Shown: one piece after another, positions 11,716-22,240 of the stretch
Layout: each line of letters begins with the position of its first letter
Numbering within the stretch: the first letter of the stretch is position 1
NCBI GenBank assembly: GCA_030141605.1
Contig: JAQGDQ010000798.1
Coordinates: 1-31,869, forward strand
Length of the DNA: 31,869 nucleotides
Direction: 5' to 3'
Source: Tubiluchus corallicola
Taxonomy: Eukaryota; Priapulida; Priapulimorpha; Priapulimorphida; Tubiluchidae
The notes under the pieces: model-generated
Seen by the model: the letters and a program-made list of their open reading frames with translations, nothing else
Databases searched by the model: none
Told to the model about the DNA's origin: nothing
Made by a program: the position numbers and the translations under genes

Positions 11716-12240
11716 CACTCGTCAAAAACCTACGATGCTCAGCCTCTAAACTTGTCAAGAGAAAGAGCTTAGAAGTTAATTACCATACACCTACTGACTG
11801 AGTCTCTTTGCAATACACACAATATAAATTGACCGATAGCGACCACGGTAAATTTGAACCAGAGTCATCTCGATAAAGCAGTGTCATCAATAGCCGTAAT
11901 TACCCAGCTAACAGCAAACATCGGACGCTGTAGAAATATCCTTAGACTGAACAACTTACTCTGAACTATTTCTCCTAGTAAGACTTACTGCAAAAGTGCA
12001 TCACGTGCATGCTTAAGAACATAATAGCTGAATTGCCAAATTTCCTGAGACGCTCCTTTATAGGCTTGCAGACAGACAGAGTTCATCAATAAAGTTTGTT
12101 GACAGCTCAAACATTGTTATTGCTTGAATATAATAACTGCTTGCTAAGGTCCAGCGAATAGTTTAATCACCATGACTATATAGAAAACATGAGTTGAGAT
12201 TGATTACTTACTGAGAGTAGAAGCTTTTCAAACTGAGACT
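11716..12240. other. No gene seen; weak second tRNA-like box pair
   Basis: On the minus strand GGTTCAAAT (about 11859-11851) follows TTAGCTGGGTAAT at about 50 nt, a poor match to Pol III boxes. It may be another degenerate SINE piece. Nothing else is recognised. Confidence 0.25.
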
Positions 12241-12244
12241 CAAT

Positions 12245-12375
12245 TAAATGAAACTGGAGCCGAAACGGAACAGAATGAAACGGGACAACGCGGAATGGAA
12301 CAGTAGTGAATGGTAAGGAGAAAGGGGGAGAAAACGAAAAGGAATAGAAAGGAGGGGAAAGGAGGAAAGGAGTTA
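12245..12375. repeat. Purine-rich low-complexity tract
   Basis: The plus strand is dominated by G and A, with GGAAC/GAAAC-like pentamers changing into GGAGAAAGGGGG and AAAGGAGG runs. The Phe/Pro-rich minus-strand ORFs across it are compositional artefacts. Confidence 0.85.
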
Positions 12376-12644
12376 ACAAGAATAAAGTAAGGAAACTTTA
12401 ATAATTCAAACAAATTGGGCACTTTTGTAAGATTCAGAAAAAGTCGATTCGGCAATTTGTTAATTTTTCACTCTCGGGACCGCCCGATGAGAGCTCGACT
12501 AAATAGACTGGTACGAACACAAAAATTGGCTATTGAAATTGGAAATATAGATTGGCTAGAATGTCCATTAAAAAGGTTGAACAAAAGCTTTCCGCATACA
12601 GAGATTTTTAAAATCCGTTTCCACGGAAGACGGAAACTAACCCT

Positions 12645-12757
12645 AATATTACCATCATTATTGCCAGCACTGGTACCGCCGCTGCTGCTACAGTCGCGAC
12701 CACCACCACCACTACTACCACCATCACCGTCACCACCCCCACCATCGTTATTTGTAT
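12645..12757. repeat. Imperfect CAC/CCG/CAT trinucleotide repeat
   Basis: Degenerate triplets (CCACCACCACC, ACTACTACC, ATCACCGTCACC) end the open frame 12415-12762. That frame has no recognised domain, so the ORF is not called as a gene. Confidence 0.8.
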
Positions 12758-12764
12758 CGTAGTG

Positions 12765-13373
12765 ACATCGTCCACTATGTGGCGCTACAACGACAATAAA
12801 ATAAGATGCATTAATGCGGTCTAGAGATGCATAAGTGCACTCGACTCTCTGAAATTTTTGTTTACTTCTCGTAAAGTTTCTTCAACAGTTTTTGGCACGT
12901 TTGACAAGGCAAAGCGACTTTGAATTGAGTAGACTTTGTAACAAGTTTTAACTGCCCACTTTTTTATAAAGTCACCTTGTGTTGAGCTAATAAACTTTTT
13001 AAATCCTTTGATATGCAGACAAGAGTATTCGTAATGCGACATAGTAGCCCCAACAACGTTACAACAATTTAAAACATTTGGATTGAAATAGCAACGATCA
13101 AAAATATTTTGGCCATATTAGAGAAATAAACGAACTAAAGTTACTGAACTATTTCTTTAAAGTTCAAGGACTTTCGCAGTAGATCTTAGTAATGATGCTA
13201 GCGGCAACGACGGTTTGGGTCCCCCAATTGGACTGATTTTCATTGATGGTGATTACAAGTATAAATGGTTGAATGGCACAACTATACGATTACCGAGAGC
13301 ATGGACTGACTGGCAAGCTTACGAATTTGAACCAAGTCTCAATGAAAAGGTTCAAACTTTTTTGGAATAATAA
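12765..13373. other. No gene seen
   Basis: A minus-strand open frame at 12821-13042 has no recognisable family. Otherwise stop-rich sequence. Confidence 0.45.
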
Positions 13374-13604
13374 CCCAGACACATTTATAAATTGGACTGA
13401 CAATATATATATATATATATATATAGGAATGTATTTGATTCAGTAATTGATTTAGAGTGTTTGGCACCTGTGAATTAGCTGGGTTAACTTTTTTTGGCAT
13501 GTGCCCAGACACATTTGCACTGAACTGGACTGATAATATGTATATGGGAATGTATTTGATTCAATAATTTATTGTTTGGCACCTGCGAATTAGCTGGGTT
13601 AACT
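13374..13604. repeat. Tandem duplication of ~100-115 bp with TA microsatellite
   Basis: 13374-13487 and 13503-13604 share CCCAGACACATTT, TGGACTGA-AATAT, GGAATGTATTTGATTCA, TTTGGCACCTG and GAATTAGCTGGGTTAACT. The first copy holds a (TA)n run (about 13407-13425) where the second has GTATATG. Confidence 0.9.
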
Positions 13605-13886
13605 AAAACCCAGAACTTCTGTTTTCTTGGAATATAGCGGCCCCCACACCTTACAGAAGTAATACAGAATGACGAGTAATTAACTTAAATAGATAGTTAT
13701 TGACCATGCAGCACATACATTACACACACGCATGCGTTAATGACTAAAGATTTTTTCATTTTATTTAAATATCTGTGCTTGAGAGGCTAAGCATAATGCA
13801 GAATTGACATCAAATAATCAGTAGAGGTTAATCTAAAGTGTGATGAACTGTGCAGAAGTTTCCATATTAAGGAATGTTTATTCTTT
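13605..13886. other. No gene seen
   Basis: Short AT-rich spacer. No feature recognised. Confidence 0.45.
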
Positions 13887-13991
13887 ATTTGCCATTAAAA
13901 TACATTGATAATCACTGATAAAAACTTTACAGAGATGATCAATCAGTGTTAGTTAATAAAAACTTACACTGCTAAAGGCAAATGCGTCAGT
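13887..13991 (-). repeat. Dispersed ~105-bp repeat, copy 2
   Basis: Reverse complement of 214-325. It shares ATTTGCCATTAAAATACATT, AAAACTTTACAGAGATGAT and GTTAGTTAATAAAAACTTAC with only a few differences. Confidence 0.8.
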
Positions 13992-14604
13992 GGAATATTT
14001 TACAGTTAACATAATTAAATTCATCTTTTCCAAATAATAACAACTTCTACAGATCATTAGTTCCTAAGGCAGTTATATTGAGGCTTTCAGGCAGGAGTAT
14101 TTCATTTAGTTTATCAAACATTTAGTTTAGCAAACATTACAACCCTAATCTGTTGATACAATGGACAGTGCAAGAAAAAGTGTTTGATTGAAGCGAAAAA
14201 CCAAAAAAATGGATTTTTTTAAAATTATTTTAAATGTTTTCCGAGAAATGTAAGTTTAAAAATGCTTTCGTAAAGTGCTAGACATTATTTAGAGGTCATT
14301 CGCTTAGAAATAGAGCTGCTTTTCTTTAGTTGTTACAGATGAGCAAACATGGCTTTCACGACGAACAGTTTTTGAGAAAATGATTTATTAAAAAAAGAAA
14401 ACTGTGGCTTGCAATTGGTGCCAGAAAAGTTTCCTCAAAATATCTAAACTTTGCAAAGTTTTTAAAAATACGAACACTAAAAATGTTTATTTAGGAAAGC
14501 TGTCATATTTAAGGCTGGTGGATACCCTGTAGTTCTCACGCTGCTAAAACTGCTTTGGAATGCGCTGAACCACTTCAAATGAGGAGATTATTCTAATCTT
14601 ACTT
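13992..14604. other. No gene seen
   Basis: AT-rich sequence without an open frame of interest. Confidence 0.5.
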
Positions 14605-15345
14605 TGTTCGGGGGCGCTACCTGTGGTTCAGGTAAACACTTCACAAGGCTTATAATTGAGCTGCTTCCTTGTGTGCAGAGAGCATGCCTCAAGTGGTCAA
14701 AAGTGGTGGTCATTATCGTTGCTTTTTCAGAACTGTTGAAGATTAAAATCTTTCTTTGTGTAAGGGGATACAACCTGCCGCTCAGGTAAATACTTAACAA
14801 GGTCTATAATTACGCTGCTTCCTTGTGTGCAGAGAGCATGCCTCAAGTGGTCAAAAGTGGCGGTCATTATTGGTGCTTTTTCAGAATTGTTGAAGACTAT
14901 TAAAATCTTTCTTTGTGTAAGGGGATACAACCTGCCGCTCAGGTAAATACTTAACAAGGTCTATAATTACGCTGCTTCCTTGTGTGCAGAGAGCATGCCT
15001 CAAGTGGTCAAAAGTGGCGGTCATTATTGGTGCTTTTTCAGAATTGTTGAAGACTATTAAAATCTTTCTTTGTGTAAGGGGATACAACCTGCCGCTCAGG
15101 TAAATACTTAACAAGGTCTATAATTACGCTGCTTCCTTGTGTGCAGAGAGCATGCCTCAAGTGGTCAAAAGTGGTGGTCATTATTTTCAGCAGTTTTTTA
15201 ACAAAACTGAACTCAGGCGAGATTGTTGAAGATTATAATCTTTCTTTGTGTGCAGGGCATGAACCGCGCACTCAACTCAAACACGTCACAGGATTTGTAA
15301 AGTCATTATAAGCTGCTCTTTGAGTGGGGAGAGCACCACAGGTGG
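14605..15345. repeat. Tandem repeat, ~154-157-bp unit, about 4.5 copies
   Basis: Anchors GGGGATACAACCTGC recur at 14764, 14921 and 15078, with a diverged earlier unit from about 14609 and a degenerate last unit from about 15253. Units 2 and 3 are nearly identical. The first differs by a 3-nt gap. The fourth is interrupted by unrelated sequence near 15185-15225. Minus-strand ORFs at 14588-15114 are read through the repeat. Each unit carries donor-like CAGGTAAAT and acceptor-like TTGTGTGCAG, probably by chance. Confidence 0.95.
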
Positions 15346-16873
15346 TCAGTAATTTGGCCTTTTGTGTTATTTTAAGTTCTTTTCTAAGCATCGCAGCTTT
15401 GAGAGGCAATGATGAAGTAAACTGACCATACGCATCACTTCCTGTCAAGATTTTGAAAACATTAATGAAAACTTAAGTACATACTAGTCTTTAATGACGA
15501 GTAGCTTTCGTGGAATGAAAGTAAAGATTGCAATATTCTATCAAAAAGGGAGTACTGCTGATGTGCTTGACGTGCGCAAAATGAAAATGTAAAGTCTAAC
15601 ATTGACTTCATATTTGATTTCATAAATGACTCAGTTTAATCGGTGAACTTAAATTACAAACAAAATTTTAGATAAGTTTGCAAATTAGTAAAGCATGACA
15701 CTGTCATACTGACAAAATCCTTTATAACATTCTCTAAATTGACTTTAAACAGACTAATTAATTAAGCGTAGTTATTGCTAAATAATTATACGCAATATAT
15801 AAATATACATATATGAAAAAAGACGTTCTGGCACCGCACTGTATATAAGTTGTTTGAGACCTCAAGCATTTTGACAATTCTTCTTATCCATTAATTATGT
15901 TTACTGTTTAATTCTGACATACACACTTCATCTTCACTTCCTGTGTCCCCTTAAATTTCATATTCATCAGCTTCAAGCTTAAATACATGTACAGCAAAAG
16001 TGGCCGCCATATTTTTAAATGAAGAATGCCCACAACTGTGAAATTTCCTCAATAGATCGTTAGAAAAATCACTTTGCAGAGCTATAGGCTGCAGCTGCAT
16101 GTTTGCAGCGCTTTTCAGTCATCAAAGTAGAAAATATGATGTTGCCAGAATGTAAAACGCTGCAATGTAAAATTTTGCCTACATAAAAAGACCAAACCGG
16201 GTAATAAGTTGCCCCACATCAGGTTAACCCATATTTGGCACTCGTACTTTGTAAGAAAAGTCTGAGGAATAGTTTTTAACAAAGTCGAGATATGATGGCA
16301 TAAATTGAAAAATATTTAATCACCACTATACTTTCGTCGTCTTCATCAATATAAAAAAACTGAGCAAAAATTGCTGAGGGAATTTTTAACCCAACTTGGT
16401 CGTCTAAGGGTTAAAGTATTAGTTAGGTGAAGCTTCCGTAATATAATTATGTAGTACTGTGTAACTTTTGCCCCTGCAATTAGAGGGTCTCGTTTGAAAT
16501 AAATTTCTAGATAAAGATATAGTAATAACAATGTAATCTAATTCTTTTAATGATTAGAAACAGGAGATGACAGTACAGGGAGTTTTTTAAATTTTTGAAT
16601 GGTGGTGAAACACGACTAACCCTAAAGTAGGCACTGATAATGTTTACATTTCGCTGCACGAATCGGTCATGCGATTCTGAAAAACTAATCCGTGTTTACA
16701 TTAAACCGCTAAACGTTTTCGTTTTGGCTGCATTGTAAACATGTTATTAGTTGAAATGTCATTATGTCCGTTGACGCCACAAACATTTTAAAACGATTTT
16801 TAATTTACCCATTCACTGTTGTTATGGTGCTTCACAACAAGCAAGAAAAGTATCACCCACGCTGCTCTTTTTA
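15346..16873. other. Intergenic DNA upstream of the GT31 gene
   Basis: No exon is recognised. The region immediately upstream of 16874 would hold the promoter and 5' UTR; an in-frame TGA at 16772 separates it from the CDS. No clear TATA box can be assigned. Confidence 0.45.
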
Positions 16874-18746
16874 ATGTTACTACTTTTGGTAGTTATTTTC
16901 GTGCTGTATAAATGTGAAAACAGTCATTTAGAGATTCAGATTTGCTTTAAAAATTGCTCCTCTCTTACAAATAGTTTAATGCACAAATCATCAGATGAAA
17001 TTTTGCTATTTGTTGGAATTATGAGTTATTCGATGCGAGTGGACAGACGAAATGCCGTTCGATCAACATGGTTGAAGTGGTGCAAAGGCCTAAACAACTC
17101 GGTTTGCTTGTTTTTTGTTTCAATCCAAGATACGTATGAGAACAAATATAACTATTCATTGCTGCAACCTCTGCTTGAAGAGAAAAAATTACACAGTGAC
17201 TTGATACTAGCAGAGACACCTGATGGTATGAATTTTGGGAAACGGATGACTTGGATGATGAATTGGGCTTCGGAAAGATATAATTTCAAGTACTTCTTAC
17301 GACTAGATGACGATGTTTTTCTTTGCATAAGAAAAGTAGGAGACGAACTTGCTCATTTTAAATTCAGAAAAGTTAATTGGGGCTTCAGACTCTGTGAAAA
17401 AAAGGAAGGTTAGTAAAGTCAATTTTAATTCTTGTAGCTGATTAGTAGCCTATTGGCGACCCCCTCATATAAGCCGAAAAAAGAGGTTTTTGTTTCTTAA
17501 CCTTCTTGGATATCCACAAAAGTGCTGATATTGAAATGATCCATACCCATAAGTCAAACAGCTGCATTTCCAAAGACCCCTTACCAACCTATTGAATAAA
17601 TCTAACTGAAGGGTCAAAAAGGTTTTACAGACTTTTGAATATTCATAATTATAGCAGATGACGCCGTAGAAACAAAATAATTCATTTGTCTAGAATACTC
17701 ATGCTTTTATGTTGCGTGACTAGTTTGTTTTCAATGTGGTGGTGTCAAAATACGGATGAAATGTAAAAACATGTAAGCAGATTCAAAAAGTCGCCTTTGT
17801 GTTTGTGAAATGGCAATCGTGGGCATGTGTTCACAGAGCACCCAGCTATACGTGTAAAGACTTGTTTGTGTTGGCGGATCCAGGCAACGAGTATCCTAGG
17901 GTAAATAGAACCAGAGCCGAGCTGGAGGGAAATTCTCGACATAAGTGTTTCTTTTTCAATGATCCGTTTATACATAGTAGGTGGTACAAATGCAAAGCGT
18001 CCAGATTCATCAGTTATAATCGGTTTATTATAAGTGGGGTACAATGATGTAGTGTGACAAGACGAAATATCGTGACTTGCAGAAGAGCTGACGGTAGTAT
18101 TTGCAGTTTAATTCGTACAGGTGATTGACAATTCTTAGTAAATGTTCTTTTTCAACAAGTTCTGATGGATTCGTTTTCTAATGTTTTCTAAATTAGCACA
18201 TTTTCCCAGTTAAGTTAATTTAAAATTCACTTTTAATTGAGAAAATCTTCATTCATTATAGGTAAAAGGCAGATGGAGGAGTTTTTCTTCCTCGTATCAG
18301 CAGATATAGTGCAAGAAATTTTAATTAAACTTCACGCTAGAAATCTAAAGTGTGATCTAACTGGGAGTATATCAGCAGCAATATGGCTTCATCATATGGA
18401 TAATATTACATACCTGGACGACAACGAAAGATTAGCTATTTTGTTTGAAAGCCATTTGAAATATCGAGGTCCCACAATGTGTGACAAAATCCTTGCAGCC
18501 CATCGAATTTATCCACATGAGATGGTAAAGTTATGGAACTTAGTTAGTGAATCACCACAGCTCAAAAATTACACCAACAGTTTCTTCAGAAGTTGTCCTA
18601 TGGTAGAACATATATACTACAGCGACAAAAAATGGAAGTACTGCCACAACGAATCTTACTCAACTCTGCCATTTCATGAAGGATTTGAGAAAAGGTTTTA
18701 CCAAAACATTCACAACGAAACAAGAGGTAGAAACATACACATCTAA
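16874..18746 (+). CDS. GT31 family beta-1,3-galactosyltransferase-like protein (two exons visible)
   Basis: Exons 16874-17408 and 18262-18746; the donor AAG|GTTAGT and acceptor ATAG are both phase 1. Residues 2-12 form a hydrophobic N-terminal anchor (LLLLVVIFVLY), fitting a type II Golgi enzyme. GT31 hallmarks follow: RRNAVRSTW (58-66), then FGKRM, W, and RLDDDVFL (143-150), the DxD-type metal/UDP-sugar motif. WG follows at 169-170. Exon 2 carries FFLVSADIVQEIL, like the family's GGYvLS..l helix, then AAIWLHH, a Cys, and H..YPHEMVKLW near the end. The family transfers galactose, GlcNAc or GalNAc in beta-1,3 linkage; the acceptor here is unknown. The normal segment between WG and the LS helix is about 15-20 residues short, so a small exon may be missed or the gene may be divergent. 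The start is the first ATG after the in-frame TGA at 16772. Confidence 0.75.
17745..18070. other. Open frames on both strands inside the GT31 intron, unassigned
   Basis: The plus frame 17799-18047 and the minus frame 18044-17745 are both open, and neither shows a recognised domain. The minus frame reads through SGRFAFVPPTMYKR; the plus frame through ADPGNEYPRVNRTRAELEG. The area is less AT-rich than its surroundings, so it may be an old exon or repeat piece. It has no phase-compatible GT31 motif and is not placed in the GT31 gene. Confidence 0.25.
18028..18161 (-). pseudogene. Partial copy of the minus-strand exon at 20014-20225
   Basis: About 70 bp (18161-18093) match 20225-20155, including the AG|AACTTG junction, and encode HLLRIVNHLYELNCKYY against HLLRIVNHLYELHCKFY in the other copy. 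Beyond that the two diverge, and this copy ends at a TAA (18028-18030). It lies in the GT31 intron on the opposite strand, so it is probably a displaced exon or repeat fragment. Confidence 0.5.
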
Positions 18747-19074
18747 GCACTCAGTAGAAGTTTATAGAACATTTATTCTGTTTCTGCAGAGTAATTCATG
18801 GAGAGACAGAGATTTGCTTTACAAATTTCTCCTCTCTTGCCAAGTCTATAGGAGAAAACCAACAAAAGCAAAACTGTTTTCCTTGTTATTCCCCTTCTGT
18901 ACAATTATTAAACGGATCTAAAATGGATCTATTATTGAGAGATCTAATATTTGTGGTCTTAACCTCATAAAGATGGGCTTCAGTACTTAATTAATAGGTT
19001 AGAAGAATTGTACTAATTAAGAAAAAATAAGTTAAGAACCCACAGAACCTTCAAAACCCAATGTAAAATGGAAA
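18747..19074. other. GT31 3' flank
   Basis: ATTAAA at about 18907 is a possible polyadenylation signal for the GT31 gene. The open frame 18676-18921 overlaps the CDS in another frame and is not called. Confidence 0.35.
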
Positions 19075-19390
19075 ACAAAATTCACTAAACTTAGAATAAG
19101 TTCTCATAAATTGCAAGAACGCAAAAAATTCCAGCAGAGAATCGAATATGTCAATTTTCTTTAAAGTCAGAATTAGAGGATAAACTTCATTTTGTATTAC
19201 ATTGTACTTTATATGACGACTTGAGAGCTAACTTATGTGAAAAACTGAAAAAGATTATACCGACTTTTGCTGTCACGGCTAAACAAGAGAAATTTAAGTC
19301 TTTAATGGATCAGAATGGCTCAGATGTTGTTAAAATAATAACCAACTTTGTATTTAATGCAATAATTTACATAACAGTGTTGATATTTAA
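19075..19390 (+). pseudogene. Second non-LTR retrotransposon ORF2 C-terminal fragment
   Basis: KFTKLRISSHKL (from about 19078) matches the FTkLRls.H.L motif that precedes the C-terminal zinc-binding segment of some LINE ORF2 proteins. After a frame change comes RICQF, ELEDKLHFVLHCTLYDDLR, then EKFKSLM and a terminal helix with KIITNFVFNAI. The usual pattern is C..C ... H ... C; here the second Cys of the first pair is replaced (CQFS). At least one frameshift, lost cysteines and no RT domain show a dead 3' end. It is a different lineage from the LINE at 6.7 kb. Confidence 0.72.
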
Positions 19391-19665
19391 ATTCCATGAA
19401 AGTATTGACATTTAAATTCCATGAAAGTATTTATACTTTAATTCCATGACAGCATTGATACTTCCGTGACGATGTTGATATTTAAATTTCATGACAATAT
19501 TGATACTTAAATTCCATGACAGTATTGATGTTTAAATTCTGTGACAATATTGATACTTAAATTCAATGACAGTATTGATGTTTAAATTCTATGGCAATAT
19601 TGATAAATAAATTCCATGACAGTATTGATGTTTTAATTCTGTGACAACATTGATATTTAAATTCC
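19386..19665. repeat. 25-bp tandem repeat, about 11 copies
   Basis: Units read TTAAATTCCATGACAGTAT plus TGATGT, with CCATG, CTGTG, CAATG and CTATG variants and CAGTATTG alternating with CAATATTG. It directly abuts the LINE fragment's end, so it may be part of that element's 3' tail or have expanded from it. Confidence 0.92.
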
Positions 19666-20013
19666 ACACTCGTGTTTCTGACGTGAAAATGCTGTAAATA
19701 GATTATTGAAAAACTAACACCTGTTCATTATTAACTTCTAAACTGTCCAATTACTCTAAATTAATGTTTCTTAATTAGGGAAACTGTTATCTGTTCTGTA
19801 GTAACGGTATGTTTTGTACCTGTCATATTTTTGCCATAATTTTTTGGTTAGTGCAATAAACTCATACTATTAAAAATGGATTTTTTATGAGCGTATTGTA
19901 CTGTACTGTGCGTATTGAAAATTACAAATAGAAGACAAAGATTCACTTATCATTGAAATTTAACAATTATTCTGATTAAAAAAATAAACGTATTTCCAGC
20001 AAAAGAATGATGC
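19666..20013. other. No gene seen
   Basis: AT-rich sequence with an AATAAA at about 19855. Nothing else recognised. Confidence 0.4.
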
Positions 20014-20225
20014 TCACACTTTCCGCTTTATTAAGGTAGAAGGATTGTCGAAATACAGATACAAATAGTCTAGACGGTCATTCATTGCAAACTGTATGCA
20101 AGCCCTGTAATACGTAGATCGCAGAGCGTCATTCAACCAGCAGGGGCCAACCATACAGTAGAATTTGCAGTGTAATTCGTACAGATGATTGACAATTCTT
20201 AGTAAATGTTGATTGCCAGCAAGTT
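20014..20225 (-). CDS. Possible terminal exon of an unknown minus-strand gene
   Basis: On the minus strand an acceptor (CTCTAG, ending at 20226) is followed by 212 nt. If entered in phase 1 this gives 69 codons and a TGA (20014-20016). The product is rich in Tyr, Cys and Leu (HLLRIVNHLYELHCKFY, GPCWLND, YYRACIQFAMNDRLDYLYL). I do not recognise the family. The conserved junction and reading frame in the partial copy at 18.1 kb support a real coding origin. No upstream exon on the minus strand (above 20226) could be found, so it may be an isolated exon or part of an unrecognised repeat. Confidence 0.35.
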
Positions 20226-21610
20226 CTAGAGCACATGAGCACTAGAATCATACAGTAATTTAAAGAACTGTTAAAATTTATCAAGTTTTCACGAGGTATT
20301 GTTTTTGGATTTTAAAATACTTTAATTTAAGTTTTCACCAGGGGCGTCGTGCACCAAAAAAATTAGGGGGGCCCGACTGTATATAATGGTGGAACTTAAC
20401 TGTTTAAAAAACGTATAATTTTGAATTCCCACTGTATTTTGCGTGCAAGAAAAACGATTTATTTATTCCCAACTGTCATTTAACTTAAAGCTATAGCAAC
20501 GAAAACTTAATTAAAATTAAAAATTAAATTAAAATTTAATTAAGTACTTATTAGCTGCCAGGAATCCAAAGGTTCGGCGAAAAGACGACTACCAAAACGT
20601 ATCAACCTTTAACTTAATATTTTTAATAATTACTAAACTTTTAATTCCGAGTCAAGATGATGTTGAACAAACAACAAACGTTATTTTTAAATGATTTCTT
20701 TTCACGCTAAAACACCGCTTCAAGTTAAAGACATTTGTTTCCGAGAGGACATGTGCGTTTATAATTTACACTTAGAGACTACATGACGCGGTCCAGACCT
20801 ATTGGTGACGTCATATTCCAATGTCAGAACATTTCGGAAAATGGCGTTATTTTTATAGTGCATACTTCTTTGTGCAAGCGAATCGAATCAGCTGCTTAGC
20901 AACACCGATGCGGACACATACGTGACAATACATTTCTTGTAACTTTTATTATGATATTTTACATTTTATTTAACAAGATTATTAAACAAATTGTTAAAAA
21001 CTTATTATTTAGATTGATTAGATTAATTAATAGATAGATCAATTTATCAACAGTAAGAAGCGTACATTGTTTGTGCGTGTGTCATTTATATGAGAATGTC
21101 ATTTATTCCAAAGAATAAAGGAAAACATTTTCTCTGGAGAGACTGTAAAGAGTGTAGATTTGATGTATAAATAATTTACAAAGACAGGTGACATAATCTA
21201 GGAGAGACAAAAGTATACTAGAAGGAAGATAAATTGCGAAGAAGATAAATTGACATGATTCCAACATTTTTAGCAATTTTAAGACTGATCATTTTGACGC
21301 GTGAATTCCAGTCGAGACGATATGCTCTTCCAAAATTATGTCTAAGACTTTATATATTTATATATAAATATAAATTATGACTTTATATATTATGACTTTG
21401 TATATTTTATTGTAAACTAAGAATAAAAGCATCTTCAAGATTTAGCACTGGTGAACACCACAATAATATTAACAGCTCGTTTCATGCGAGGTTTTTGCAC
21501 GTGACGCATTGTGTGCGATATGTAATAGCTATTCAATCAAGAATTTGTGACCCCCTTAAAGGGCAGAATATCTTTTCTGACAGGATGTTGGAAATGCCTG
21601 TAGATATCTA
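20226..21610. other. AT-rich intergenic DNA, no gene seen
   Basis: Contains a 10-bp perfect inverted repeat (CTTAATTAAA ... TTTAATTAAG, 20506-20544). A GC-rich island CAGGGGCGTCGTGCACC lies at about 20339-20355 and resembles the CAGGGGCG-type ends of hAT-like transposons. No partner terminus was found in the window. Confidence 0.4.
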
Positions 21611-22240
21611 CTAATCAGGTGCTTGAGGTTGACAGTAGATGTCTTCTGACCCAATGCTTGTGGCTGCATTTCTCTATGCCTGTGATGCATCCTAACCAGG
21701 TGCTTGAGGTTGACAGTAGATGTCTTCTGACCCAATGCTTGTGGCTGCATTTCTCTATGCCTGTGATGCATCTTAACCAGGTGCTTGAGGTTGACAGTAG
21801 ATGTCTTCTGACCCAATGCTTGTGGCTGCATTTCTCTATGCCTGTGATGCATCCTAACCAGGTGCTTGAGGTTGACAGTAGATGTCTTCTGACCCAATGC
21901 TTGTGGCTGCATTTCTCTATGCCTGTGATGCATCTTAACCAGGTGCTTGAGGTTGACAGTAGATGTCTTCTGACCCAATGCTTGTGGCTGCATTTCTCTA
22001 TGCCTGTGATGCATCCTAACCAGGTGCTTGAGGTTGACAGTAGATGTCTTCTGACCCAATGCTTGTGGCTGCATTCTCTATGCCTGTGATGCATCCTAAC
22101 CAGTTGCTTAAGATCGTCAATTCTGATTAGGTGCTCAAAAGTGGCAATAGACATATTTTCCTCCCAGATGCTTGAGTTTGCCAATAGATGTCTTCTGTTC
22201 AGATACAAGATTTTTTTCAATAGATATTTTCTGACCAGAT
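21611..22240. repeat. 81-bp tandem repeat, about 6 regular copies plus degenerate tail
   Basis: Units start near 21611, 21692, 21773, 21854, 21935 and 22016 and contain CAGGTGCTTGAGGTTGACAG, TGTCTTCTGACCCAATGCTT and CTCTATGCCTGTGATGCATC. The array decays after about 22095 into shorter, diverged fragments (to about 22240). The period is a multiple of three and units lack stops in some frames, so long ORFs appear on both strands. None is called as a gene. Confidence 0.97.

Noticed and set aside
12415-12762. 115-codon ORF ending in Pro/Leu repeats
   Set aside because: No domain, and its second half is a trinucleotide repeat.
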